Shown here: positions 16,151-24,166 of the stretch, one piece after another | How positions within the stretch are numbered: the stretch's first letter is position 1 | Layout of the letters: each line of letters begins with the position of its first letter | Assembly (NCBI RefSeq): GCF_023072675.1 | Contig: NZ_JALLGL010000032.1 | Location: 1 to 34,253 of the forward strand | DNA length: 34,253 bases | Direction of reading: 5' to 3' | Source: Streptomyces sp. XM83C | GTDB taxonomy: Bacteria; Actinomycetota; Actinomycetes; Streptomycetales; Streptomycetaceae | Made by a program: the position numbers and the translations under genes | The notes under the pieces: generated by a model | What the model saw: only the letters and a program-made list of their open reading frames with translations | Told to the model about the DNA's origin: nothing | The model's database searches: none

Positions 16151-17824
16151 ATGGCCATGAGCCCCACCGCCTCCGGACGCCGGCTGCGCCTCGGTCTGCC
16201 CCGGCGCGTCTTCTCCCAGGTGCTGCTGATGCAGGTGACGACCGCCGCCGGAGTCGCCGTGCTGGCGACCGGGCTGTTCCTGGCGCCGCTCGGCGATCAG
16301 CTGGACGACCAGGCGATGCGCCGGGCACTGGCCATCGCGCAGACCACCGCCGAGCAGCCGCAGATCGTGGCGGATCTCGAGCACTCCGCGCCGCGCCCGG
16401 ACGGTCCCGTGCAGCGGGAGGCGGAGCGGATCCGGCTCGCCACCGGCGCCGAATACATCGTGATCATGAACCGGGAGGGCACGCGCTGGTCGCACACCGA
16501 CCCGTCGCGGATCGGACGGCATGTCTCCACCGACCCCAGCGAGGCGCTGGCCGGCGAGGAGGTCATGGAGATCGACGAGGGCACGCTCGGCCGCTCCGCG
16601 CGCGGCAAGGTGCCGCTGCGGGACGCACAGGGGCACATCGTCGGGGCGGTGTCGGTGGGCATCGCCTACGACAGTGTCCGGGCCCGGCTCATCAGCGCGA
16701 TACCCGGCCTGCTCGCCTACGCGGGCGGCGCCCTCGCGGTGGGCGCGCTGGCCGCCTGGCTGATCTCCCGCCGGGTGCAGCGGCAGACGCGTGACCTGGC
16801 ATTCTCCGACATCGCCGCGCTGCTCGCGGAGCGGGAGGCGATGCTGCACGGCATCCGTGAGGGCGTCGTCGCCCTGGACCGCGCCGGCCGCATCCGACTG
16901 CTGAACGACGAGGCGCAACGGTTGCTCGGCATCGGTGAGGAGTCCGTCGGCCGCTCCCCCGACGAGGCGCTGGGCGCGGGCCGTACGGCCGATGTGCTCG
17001 CCGGCCGGGTCACCGGCACCGATCTGCTGACCGTGCGCGGGCATCGTGTGCTGGTCGCCAACCGGATGCCCACCGAGGACGGCGGCGCGGTGGCGACGCT
17101 GCGCGACCGTACCGAGCTGGAGCAGCTCGGACGGGAGCTGGACTCCACGCGCGGGCTGATCGACGCACTGCGCGCCCAGGACCACGAGCACGCCAACCGG
17201 ATGCACACACTGCTCGGGTTGCTGGAGTTGGAGATGTACGAGGACGCGGTGGAGTTCATCGGGGAGGTGGTGGGCGACCACCGGGCCACCTCGGAGCAGG
17301 TCACGGAGAGGATCGAGGACCCGCTGCTGGCGGCGCTGCTGGTCGGCAAGGCGACGGTGGCCGCCGAGCGGGCGGTGGCGCTGTGGGTGTCCGACCGCAC
17401 CCGGCTGCCGGACCGTCTGGTCGATCCGCGGGGCCTGGTGACGATCGTGGGGAACCTGGTCGACAACGCTCTCGACGCCGTCGCGGGGACGCCGCACGCG
17501 CGCGTGGAGGTGGAACTGCGCGCCGAGGGCCGTACGGCCGTGCTGACGGTACGGGACACCGGTCCGGGTGTTCCGCCGGAGCAGCGGGAGCTGGTGTTCA
17601 CCGAGGGCTGGTCCACGAAGGAGCCGCCCGCCCACGGCCAGCGGGGCATCGGCCTGTCGCTGGTGCGGCGGCTGGCGGAGCGCCAGGGCGGCTCCGCGAC
17701 CGTGGACCAGGCCGAGGGCGGCGGCGCCCGGTTCACCGTCGTGCTGCCGGAGGCGCTGGCCGAGCCGGAGCCGCAGCCCGCGCGGACCGGGCCGGGGTCC
17801 GCGGCCGTGGAGGCGACCCGATGA
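16151..17824 (+). CDS. CitA/DcuS-type sensor histidine kinase
   Basis: The protein has 557 residues. TM1 is ~21-43, the periplasmic-type PAS/PDC sensor ~44-180, TM2 ~182-206, a cytoplasmic PAS ~225-325, then an Spo0B-like dimerisation helix with phospho-acceptor His345 (RAQDHEHANRMHTLLGLLEL). The ATPase has N box NLVDNALDAV, DTGPGVP and GQRGIGLSLV. The sensor keeps RWSH (Arg112, His115) and RGK (Arg151, Lys153), the positions that bind citrate in Klebsiella CitA. A di- or tricarboxylate signal is therefore likely. The stop overlaps the ATG of a broken response regulator (ATGA), so its working partner is probably the intact regulator at 21263-21955. An ATG at 16157 is an alternative start. Confidence 0.92.
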   Translation: MAMSPTASGRRLRLGLPRRVFSQVLLMQVTTAAGVAVLATGLFLAPLGDQLDDQAMRRALAIAQTTAEQPQIVADLEHSAPRPDGPVQREAERIRLATGAEYIVIMNREGTRWSHTDPSRIGRHVSTDPSEALAGEEVMEIDEGTLGRSARGKVPLRDAQGHIVGAVSVGIAYDSVRARLISAIPGLLAYAGGALAVGALAAWLISRRVQRQTRDLAFSDIAALLAEREAMLHGIREGVVALDRAGRIRLLNDEAQRLLGIGEESVGRSPDEALGAGRTADVLAGRVTGTDLLTVRGHRVLVANRMPTEDGGAVATLRDRTELEQLGRELDSTRGLIDALRAQDHEHANRMHTLLGLLELEMYEDAVEFIGEVVGDHRATSEQVTERIEDPLLAALLVGKATVAAERAVALWVSDRTRLPDRLVDPRGLVTIVGNLVDNALDAVAGTPHARVEVELRAEGRTAVLTVRDTGPGVPPEQRELVFTEGWSTKEPPAHGQRGIGLSLVRRLAERQGGSATVDQAEGGGARFTVVLPEALAEPEPQPARTGPGSAAVEATR

Positions 17825-18222
17825 TCGTGGTCCTGGTCGTGGACGACGAGGGTCCGCGCGGTTGCGGGTGAAGCTGGAAGCCGGAGGCGTACGCGAGGCT
17901 GCGGTGCACGCCGGACGGTGGCGGTGGGGCCGGGCAGACCGATGCGGACCGCATCTTCGGTGCACTGCCCGCGCCGTCAGACCCGGGGTTGCCGAAGGGC
18001 CACTCCCCCACGACGGCCGGGCTCGTACGGCAGGCACAGATGAACGCCGAGGGGCCGCTGTCCGCGCTGGAGACCGCCGGGCGGACAGGCGTGAGCCGGC
18101 AGCCGGCGCAGCGGTGTCCGAAGCTGCTGGAGCGTACTTGCCGCGCCAAGGAGATGCCGATGTACGGCGACGCGGGCCGCCCGGAACACCGTTGTGTGCG
18201 GGCGGCCCGCGTCCGCGTCTGA
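17821..18222 (+). pseudogene. Decayed CitB/DcuR-type response regulator
   Basis: The ATG overlaps the kinase stop and encodes the normal receiver start (MIVVLVVDDE). It then jumps to sequence matching the end of the receiver, omitting about 95 residues including the phospho-acceptor Asp. A TGA stands at 17869-17871 and a short insertion near 17880 disturbs the frame. From ~17947 one frame reads ADRIFGALPAPSDPGLP and on to YGDAGRPEHRC, clearly homologous to the C-terminal half of the intact regulator at 21263-21955, but the HTH is degraded (SRQPAQRCPKLLER for SRSTAQRYLRRLEQ). It cannot make a working regulator. Confidence 0.92.
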
Positions 18223-18230
18223 AGGGGAGG

Positions 18231-18246
18231 GGGCCTGCGTCAGGCC
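18231..18246 (-). terminator. Small hairpin after the ABC substrate-binding gene
   Basis: GGCCTG and CAGGCC (18232-18237, 18241-18246) with a 3-nt loop lie directly beyond the stop at 18249. It could also serve the plus-strand regulator remnant. Confidence 0.45.
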
Positions 18247-18248
18247 GT

Positions 18249-19310
18249 TCAGCCGGTGGCCTTCTCCACGAACTCGGTCGTGTAGGTCTTGCTCAGGTCG
18301 ACGTCGGCGTTCTTGATGTTGGGGTTGAACGCCTTGAGGACCTTCTCGACGGTTTCGGGCCCGTTCTTCGGCATCACTCCGTCCGTCGTGAACATCGGCA
18401 GGGTGCTCTCGATGGCGGAGGCGTACAGGGTTTTGTTGCCCTGGGAGTAGTCGGCGGGCATCTTGTCGGCGATCTCTCCGGCGCTGTGGGTGGACATCCA
18501 CTTGAGCGTCTTGACGAAGGCATTGACCAGCTTCTGGACGGTGTCCTTGTGGCTGTTCACCCAGTCCGTCTGCATGTACAGACTTGACGACGGGTACGGC
18601 CCGCCCAGCGCCGCCGCCGAGCCCTGCGGGGTGCGCATGTCGATGAGGATCTGGCCGGCGTTCTTGGCGAGGATGGTGGCGACGGTGGGGTCGGTCGTCA
18701 TGCCGGCGTCGATGGAGCCCCGCTCCAGGGCGGAGATGAACGTCGGTCCGGCGCCGACGGCGACCGGGGTGATCTCACTCACCGGGACGCCGTTCTGGAC
18801 CGCGAGGTACTCGGTGAGGAAGTTGGTGGAGGAGCCCAGGCCGGTGACGCCGAGTTTCTTCCCCTTGAAGTCCTTGGGCGACTTGATCTCGTCGGCCGCC
18901 TTGTTGGAGACGATCTCGACCTCGCCGGGCGCGTGCGAGAACTGCACGACGGACTCGACGGCCTTGCCCTTCACCTGGAGGTCGAGCGTGTGGTCGTAGA
19001 ACCCGACCGCGCCCTGGACCTGGCCGGAGACGAGCGCGGTCTCCGCCTGGACACCGGCGGGTTCGCTGAGCAGTTCCACATCGAGGCCCTCGGCGTCGAA
19101 GAAGCCGAGCCGCTGGGTGAGCATCGCCGGCAGGTAGATGACCTTGTCGAGGCCGCCGACCATGATCTTCACCTTGGTGCCCTTGCCGTCGCCCTTGGCG
19201 CCGGAGCCGGCCGACGCGGTGGAGGAGGCGTCGTCGGCGCAGGCGGTGAGCGAGGCCAGGGCGAGCAGGCAGGTGGCGGCGAGGGCGGCGGGTCTGGCGG
19301 ACTTGCGCAT
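18249..19310 (-). CDS. NMT1/SsuA-type ABC substrate-binding lipoprotein
   Basis: The protein has 353 residues. Residues 1-24 form a lipoprotein signal ending in the lipobox LTAC, and a Ser/Ala/Gly spacer follows. The body is an NMT1/THI5-like periplasmic-binding fold (KVKIMVGGLDKVIYLPAMLTQ; FKGKKLGVTGLGSSTNFLTEYLA). The family binds nitrate, sulfonates, taurine, thiamine precursors or aromatic acids; the sequence does not settle which. The ATG at 19310 has AAGGA nine bases upstream. It is third in an ATPase-permease-binding-protein operon, separated from the permease by 119 bp with no obvious gene. Confidence 0.9.
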   Translation of the reverse strand: MRKSARPAALAATCLLALASLTACADDASSTASAGSGAKGDGKGTKVKIMVGGLDKVIYLPAMLTQRLGFFDAEGLDVELLSEPAGVQAETALVSGQVQGAVGFYDHTLDLQVKGKAVESVVQFSHAPGEVEIVSNKAADEIKSPKDFKGKKLGVTGLGSSTNFLTEYLAVQNGVPVSEITPVAVGAGPTFISALERGSIDAGMTTDPTVATILAKNAGQILIDMRTPQGSAAALGGPYPSSSLYMQTDWVNSHKDTVQKLVNAFVKTLKWMSTHSAGEIADKMPADYSQGNKTLYASAIESTLPMFTTDGVMPKNGPETVEKVLKAFNPNIKNADVDLSKTYTTEFVEKATG

Positions 19311-19429
19311 GGATTCACGTCCTTGTGCGGATGCGAGGGAGGGTCGGAGGAGTCGGGGGGCTGTCGGCCGTGAGGGGGCCGGAGATCGGGCGGCTGCCCG
19401 GAGCCCGGGGAACGTACGGCTGCCGGGGG

Positions 19430-20296
19430 TCAGTTTTCGGAACCCGACGGTTTCCAGCGGAAGATGCGGCGCTCGGCGAAGGTCAGCAGCCCCTCGGCGA
19501 CGAGAGCGACGACGGCGAGGATGACCATCGCGGCGTACACACCGGCCGCGTTGAACGTGCCCTGGGACTGCGCGACGAGCAGGCCGATGCCCTTGGTGGC
19601 GCCGATGTACTCGCCGACGATGGCACCGATGAGGGCGAAGCCGAAGCTGACATGGAGGCTGGTGAAGATCCACGAGGTGGCCGACGGGATGACCACCTGA
19701 AGAGTGACTCTGCGGTCGCTCGCACCGAGGACCCGCGCATTGGCGACGAGGTTGCGGTCGACCTCGCGGGCCCCCTGGAAGGCGTTGAAGAACACCGGGA
19801 AGAAGACCAGCACGACCGCGGAGGCCACCTTGGAGGCGGGCCCCAGCCCGAACCAGATCACGAAGATCGGGGCGAGGACGATCCTCGGGATCGAGTTGAG
19901 CACCTTGATGTACGGGCCGAGGATGTCGGCGAGGAAGGCGATCCGCCCGAGTGCGATGCCGAGGACGACACCGGCGAGGACACCTGCCACCCAGCCGAGC
20001 AGCGCCTCGTAGAGCGTGTACCAGATCTGTTCGCCGAGACTGCCCAGCGCGGTCCCGTGGGTCACCCAGGTGACGATCTGGTCCCAGATCTTCGACGGCA
20101 TCGAGAAGTTGAACGGATCGATGGTGCCGCTGCGGGACAGCAACTCCCACAGACCGAGCACCGCGACCAGGACGAGGACGCGGGCGGCGGTGATGAGCAC
20201 CTTGCGTCTGCGGGCGGCACGCGCGCGTGAGTACGCGCGATCCGGTGGTGTCTTGGCCGTGTCCACGACGGGAGTGGTGATCGCCTCAGGCGACAT
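19430..20296 (-). CDS. SsuC/TauC-type ABC transporter permease
   Basis: The protein has 288 residues with about six membrane helices. The first is at ~35-55 (VLVLVAVLGLWELLSR) after a basic cytoplasmic start. The EAA coupling loop is recognisable as NARVLGASDRRVTLQVVIPSA (about 180-205). The start at 20296 lies inside the last codons of the ATPase gene (11-bp overlap), so the two are translationally coupled. It forms the membrane channel for the adjacent ATPase and lipoprotein. Confidence 0.92.
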   Translation of the reverse strand: MSPEAITTPVVDTAKTPPDRAYSRARAARRRKVLITAARVLVLVAVLGLWELLSRSGTIDPFNFSMPSKIWDQIVTWVTHGTALGSLGEQIWYTLYEALLGWVAGVLAGVVLGIALGRIAFLADILGPYIKVLNSIPRIVLAPIFVIWFGLGPASKVASAVVLVFFPVFFNAFQGAREVDRNLVANARVLGASDRRVTLQVVIPSATSWIFTSLHVSFGFALIGAIVGEYIGATKGIGLLVAQSQGTFNAAGVYAAMVILAVVALVAEGLLTFAERRIFRWKPSGSEN

Positions 20297-21101
20297 GGGC
20301 GGCACCCCTCTCGCGGGTGATGCGGACCTCTTCGCCGAGGGACTCCCAGATCTCACGGTAGATCTCGATGAACCGCGGCTCCAGCCGCACCGACTCGACC
20401 TTGCGGGGCCGCGGCAGATCGATACGGAAGTCCTGCTTCACCGTGGCGGGACCGGCGGTCATGACGACGACCCTGTCGGCGAGGGCGATGGCCTCCTCCA
20501 GGTCGTGGGTGACGAAGACGACCGAGGCGCCGGTGCCCTCCCACAGCTCCAGCAGCTCGTCCGACATCAGCGCCCGGGTCTGCACGTCGAGCGCCGAGAA
20601 CGGCTCGTCCATGAGGAGGATCTCGGGATCGTTGACGAAGGTGGCGGCGAGGGCGACCCGCTTGCGCTGCCCGCCGGAGAGCTGATGCGGGTAGCGGTCC
20701 TCGAATGCGGCGAGGCCCACCCGGTCCAGCCAGGCACGGGCTCTCCGCTTCGCCTCCGCCTTGGGCACCCCACGGAAGCGGGGGCCGGCCATCACGTTCG
20801 ACAGGACCGTACGCCAGGGGAACGTGGCGTCCTGCTGGAAGACGAAGCCGACCTTGTCGCCGACGCCGCGCACCGGCTCCCCGGCGACCGACACCTCGCC
20901 CTGCGTGGGCTCCTCCAAGCCGCTGACCAGCGTCAGCGTGGTCGACTTGCCGCAGCCGGTGGGGCCGACGACGGCGACGAACTCACCGCGTCCGACGGTG
21001 AGGTCCAGATCCCGGACGGCCGTGTGCAGGCCACCGGACGGGGTCCGGAACGTTTTGCTCGCGCCCCGCAGCTCGATGGCGGGGCTGGTGTTCGCGCTCA
21101 T
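20286..21101 (-). CDS. SsuB/TauB-type ABC transporter ATPase
   Basis: The protein has 271 residues. Walker A is GPTGCGKST (about 49-57), the Q-loop is FVFQQDATFPW, the signature is LSGGQRKRVAL, Walker B is ILLMDEPFSALD, and the H-loop is FVTHDLEEA. It powers import by the permease and lipoprotein that follow. The ATG at 21101 lacks a good Shine-Dalgarno; nothing better lies in frame nearby, so a short-leader transcript is possible. It is transcribed away from the intact CitB-type regulator, which is its most likely controller. Confidence 0.92.
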   Translation of the reverse strand: MSANTSPAIELRGASKTFRTPSGGLHTAVRDLDLTVGRGEFVAVVGPTGCGKSTTLTLVSGLEEPTQGEVSVAGEPVRGVGDKVGFVFQQDATFPWRTVLSNVMAGPRFRGVPKAEAKRRARAWLDRVGLAAFEDRYPHQLSGGQRKRVALAATFVNDPEILLMDEPFSALDVQTRALMSDELLELWEGTGASVVFVTHDLEEAIALADRVVVMTAGPATVKQDFRIDLPRPRKVESVRLEPRFIEIYREIWESLGEEVRITRERGAAHVA

Positions 21102-21109
21102 GGGCCGGG

Positions 21110-21262
21110 ACCGTAGATGTGGCCCGTGACACAGCGGCAGCCTTGTGAGCGCATGCGCTTCTTTTGCTTGCAACAGCCTGTTGTGCTCGTTTTGCTCGCG
21201 CTACAACAGCGGAGCCGAAACACGGGCGTAACGCCTGGCCGGCCTTGACGGAAAGAGGCCCG
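21110..21262. promoter_or_regulatory. Divergent control region of the ABC operon and CitB-type regulator
   Basis: A palindrome, CAACAG-C-CTGTTG, spans 21171-21183. CAACAG recurs at 21204-21209. TTTTGCT occurs at 21162-21168 and 21190-21196, so the block TTTTGCT...CAACAGC is present twice. This AT-richer, repeated arrangement between divergent genes is what a dimeric response-regulator operator would look like. Confidence 0.55.
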
Positions 21263-21955
21263 ATGATTGACGTCCTGGTCGTGGACGACGACTTCCGCGT
21301 CGCCGAGATCAACGCCAAGTACGTGGGAAAGGTTCCCGGCTTCCGGGTGACCGCCCGCGCGCACAGTGCCGCGCAGGCGCTGGCCGCCGTCGAGCGCGGC
21401 GGCATCGACCTGGTGCTGCTCGACCACTACCTGCCCGACGAGACGGGTCTGCGGCTGGTGCACCGGATGCGGGAGCAGGGGCACGGCACCGACGTCATCA
21501 TGATCACGGCGGCCGGTGACGTCGGCACCGTGCAGTCCGCGATGCGGCTGGGTGCCCTGCACTATCTGGTGAAGCCGTTCACCTTCGCCGCGCTGCGGGC
21601 CCGTCTCGACTCCTACGCCGCGCTGCGGCGCACGGTGGAACGGGTCGGCGGCCGTGGACCGGCCGGACAGGAGCAGGTCGACCGGATCTTCGGCGCGCTG
21701 CGGACCGCGCCCGTGCCGTCCTCGCCGGGCCTGCCGAGCGGCCACTCGGAGCCGACGACCGAACTGATCTGCTCGGTGCTGCACCGCGCGGACCATCCGC
21801 TGTCCGCCCATGAGGTGGCCGCCGAGACCGGTCTGAGCCGGTCCACCGCCCAGCGCTACCTCCGCCGCCTGGAACAGGCGGGCCGTCTGCGCCTGTCCCT
21901 GAAGTACGGCGACACGGGCCGCCCGGAACACCGCTACGCCTGGGTCGCGCCGTGA
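21263..21955 (+). CDS. CitB/DcuR-type response regulator, intact
   Basis: The protein has 230 residues. The receiver holds the acidic pocket Asp8-Asp10, phospho-acceptor Asp54 (DLVLLDHYLPD), Thr82 and Lys104 (YLVKPFTF). A linker (DRIFGAL, GLPSGHSEPTTELI) leads to a C-terminal HTH (~180-215; HEVAAETGLSRSTAQRYLRRLE). This is the output type paired with CitA/DcuS kinases. The ATG follows AAAGAGG (21252-21258). Its own kinase gene is not adjacent; the kinase at 16151-17824 is the natural partner, now separated by a broken regulator copy and the ABC operon. It ends seven bases from the convergent symporter stop. Confidence 0.93.
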   Translation: MIDVLVVDDDFRVAEINAKYVGKVPGFRVTARAHSAAQALAAVERGGIDLVLLDHYLPDETGLRLVHRMREQGHGTDVIMITAAGDVGTVQSAMRLGALHYLVKPFTFAALRARLDSYAALRRTVERVGGRGPAGQEQVDRIFGALRTAPVPSSPGLPSGHSEPTTELICSVLHRADHPLSAHEVAAETGLSRSTAQRYLRRLEQAGRLRLSLKYGDTGRPEHRYAWVAP

Positions 21956-21962
21956 CGGCGTC

Positions 21963-23555
21963 CTAGACCGCCCCCGCTCCCGTCAGCGAGCGCACCTCGG
22001 TCTCCGCGTGCCCGGCCGCGTCCGGTTCCTCCGCGGAGGTGACCGTGCCGAGCCAGCCCGCGAGGAAGCCGAGCGGGATGGACACCAGACCGGGGTTCTG
22101 CAAGGGGAAGTACTGGAAATCGACGCCCGGGAACAGCGATCCGGGGCTGCCCGACACCACCGGTGACAGGGCGACGAGGACCAGCGCGGGGATCAGACCG
22201 CCGTACACCGCCCATACGGCGCCGCGCGTGGTGAAGCCGCGCCAGAACAGCGAATAGAGCAGCACCGGCAGATTGGCCGAGGCCGCCACGGCGAAGGCGA
22301 GCCCCACGAGGAAGGCGACGTTGAGATCGCGGGCGAGCAGTCCCAGCGCGATCGCGGCGACGCCGATGCCGACCGCCGCGATCCGGGCCACGCCCACTTC
22401 GCTGCGCGGGGTGCCGCGCCGGCGCCGCAGGGAGGCGTACAGGTCGTGTGCGACGGAGGCGGACGAGGCGAGGGTGATACCGGCGACCACGGCGAGGATC
22501 GTGGCGAAGGCGACGGCGGCGACCACGGCGAACAGAACCGTTCCCCCGGTGGAGTCCGCGCCGCCGCCCAGGTCGAGTGCCAGCAGCGGCACGGCCGTGT
22601 TCCCCGCGGCGTTCGACGCGCGGACGGTGTCGGGGCCGACGATCGCGGCGGCACCGAAGCCGAGGACGATCGTCATCAGGTAGAAGCCGCCGATCAGCCC
22701 GATCGACCAGACCACCGAGCGTCGGGCGGCACGCGCCGTGGGCACGGTGTAGAAGCGGGACAGGATGTGCGGCAGCCCGGCCGTGCCCAGGACGAGGGCG
22801 AGGCCAAGGCTCAGGAAGTCGAGGCGGGCGGTCCAGTCACCGCCGTACGCCAGACCGGGGGCGAGGAACGCCGGCCCGTGCCCGCTGCGGTCGGCGGCCG
22901 TCGTCAGCAGCCGGTCGAAGTCGCCGTGGAAACGGATCAGGACGAGGACGGTCAGCGCGATCGTGCCGCCCAGCAGCAGGACCGCCTTGACGATCTGGAT
23001 CCAGGTGGTCGCCCGCATCCCGCCCAGCGACACATAGACGATCATCAAGGCGCCCACGCCGACGACGGTCCACGCCTGCGCCGCCTCGCCCGTGCGCCCG
23101 AGGAGCAGGGCGACCAGGCTGCCGGCGCCCACCATCTGCGCCACCAGGTAGAGAACGGACACCGTGACCGAGGAGGTTCCCGCCGCGATCCGCACGGGCC
23201 GCTCCCGCATCCGCGCCGCGACGACGTCGGCGAGGGTGAACCTGCCGCAGTTGCGCACGAGTTCGGCGACGAGGAACAGCACCACGAGCCAGGCCACCAG
23301 GAAGCCCACCGAGTACAGCAGACCGTCGTAGCCGTAGAGGGCGATGAGCCCGGAGATACCGAGAAAGGACGCGGCGGACATGTAGTCGCCCGCGATGGCA
23401 AAACCATTCTCCATGGGCGAGAACAGCCGACCGCCCGCGTAGAACTCCTCAGCCGAGCCGCGCCGGTTGCGGCTGACCCAGGTGGTGATGCCCAGGGTGA
23501 CGGCGACGAAGACGCTGAACAGCATCAACGCCAGCGACTGATGGTTCCCGGTCAT
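21963..23555 (-). CDS. Sodium:solute symporter (SSS family, acetate/monocarboxylate type)
   Basis: The protein has 530 residues with about 13 membrane helices. Family landmarks are GGRLFSPMENGFAIAGDYMSAASFLGISG near the first cytoplasmic turn and MVYVSLGGMRATTWIQIVKA-like sequence near 200. The N-terminus resembles ActP/MctC carriers for acetate, pyruvate and related acids. Its ATG overlaps the stop of an upstream DUF485 gene (ATGA), the standard DUF485-ActP pairing. The nearby carboxylate-type sensor kinase suggests linked function, but the substrate is inferred. Confidence 0.92.
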   Translation of the reverse strand: MTGNHQSLALMLFSVFVAVTLGITTWVSRNRRGSAEEFYAGGRLFSPMENGFAIAGDYMSAASFLGISGLIALYGYDGLLYSVGFLVAWLVVLFLVAELVRNCGRFTLADVVAARMRERPVRIAAGTSSVTVSVLYLVAQMVGAGSLVALLLGRTGEAAQAWTVVGVGALMIVYVSLGGMRATTWIQIVKAVLLLGGTIALTVLVLIRFHGDFDRLLTTAADRSGHGPAFLAPGLAYGGDWTARLDFLSLGLALVLGTAGLPHILSRFYTVPTARAARRSVVWSIGLIGGFYLMTIVLGFGAAAIVGPDTVRASNAAGNTAVPLLALDLGGGADSTGGTVLFAVVAAVAFATILAVVAGITLASSASVAHDLYASLRRRRGTPRSEVGVARIAAVGIGVAAIALGLLARDLNVAFLVGLAFAVAASANLPVLLYSLFWRGFTTRGAVWAVYGGLIPALVLVALSPVVSGSPGSLFPGVDFQYFPLQNPGLVSIPLGFLAGWLGTVTSAEEPDAAGHAETEVRSLTGAGAV

Positions 23556-24097
23556 ACGGCACCGCCTCTGACGCCGCGGGTCAGTTCCTGGGTGTCCCAG
23601 CGCAGTTCGAGAGCGGCCCGGTCGCGGCGGAGCCGGGCGTGCCGGGCGTAGGCCCAGGTCAGCAGGAACGTGCTGAGGAACTGCCCGAGCCCGGCGAGCA
23701 TCGCCACGTTCACCGCGCCGGCCACGGGGTGCGCCATGAGCCCGGGGGCGGTGGTCGCGGCGATCATGTACGCGAGATACCAGGCGAGGAAGCCGGCGAC
23801 GGCGGGCACCACGAACCGCCGGTAGCTGCTGCGGACTTCCTGGAAGGCCTGGCTGCGCTGCACCTGGAGGTAGATGTCCGCCGCGGCCTTCTCCTCGGAC
23901 TCCTGCCGCGCGGCGGGCACCGTGCCGGCCGGGACGTGCCCGGGCGCCTCGCCCCAGCCCGAGGCGAGGGCGTCGTACCAGGGGTCGTCGTACCCCACGT
24001 CCCCGGCCGCGCCGGCGGCGGGCGGCACGGGGTGTCCCTGGTGGCCTGCGGGGGTGTCGGGGCCGCCACCGCGCGGACGACCGTTGCTTGACTGCAT
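23552..24097 (-). CDS. DUF485 membrane protein
   Basis: The protein has 181 residues. A Gly/Pro-rich cytoplasmic N-terminus (~1-65) precedes a DUF485 domain with two membrane helices (VVPAVAGFLAWYLAYMIAA and MLAGLGQFLSTFLLTWAYA). The C-terminal cytoplasmic tail is basic. DUF485 genes sit immediately before ActP-like symporters in many bacteria; the biochemical role is unknown. An ATG at 24097 or an in-frame TTG at 24103 may start it; neither has a clear ribosome site. It is coupled to the symporter by ATGA. Confidence 0.88.
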   Translation of the reverse strand: MQSSNGRPRGGGPDTPAGHQGHPVPPAAGAAGDVGYDDPWYDALASGWGEAPGHVPAGTVPAARQESEEKAAADIYLQVQRSQAFQEVRSSYRRFVVPAVAGFLAWYLAYMIAATTAPGLMAHPVAGAVNVAMLAGLGQFLSTFLLTWAYARHARLRRDRAALELRWDTQELTRGVRGGAV

Positions 24098-24115
24098 GCC
24101 CAAGGATGGACAGAA

Positions 24116-24142
24116 CGGGAAGATCCCTGACTCTTCTTCCCG
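24116..24142 (-). terminator. Hairpin between the NarL-type regulator and the DUF485 gene
   Basis: Eight-bp arms (24116-24123 and 24135-24142, CGGGAAGA/TCTTCCCG) enclose an 11-nt loop in the 69-bp gap between the regulator stop and the DUF485 start. It is probably a terminator of the two-component operon; an attenuator or protein site is possible. Confidence 0.5.
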
Positions 24143-24166
24143 GATCGCTTCACCCCATCAGGTGAC

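Noticed and set aside
15599..18037. 812-codon minus-strand frame
   Set aside because: It is antisense to the sucrase/ferredoxin-like gene, the kinase and the regulator remnant, with no recognisable domain.
18249..20150. 633-codon version of the substrate-binding protein
   Set aside because: The lipoprotein signal and ribosome site place the start at 19310; the extension overlaps the permease out of frame.
18223..21262. Insertion sequence or transposon carrying the ABC operon
   Set aside because: No transposase, terminal inverted repeats or target duplication could be seen at the edges.
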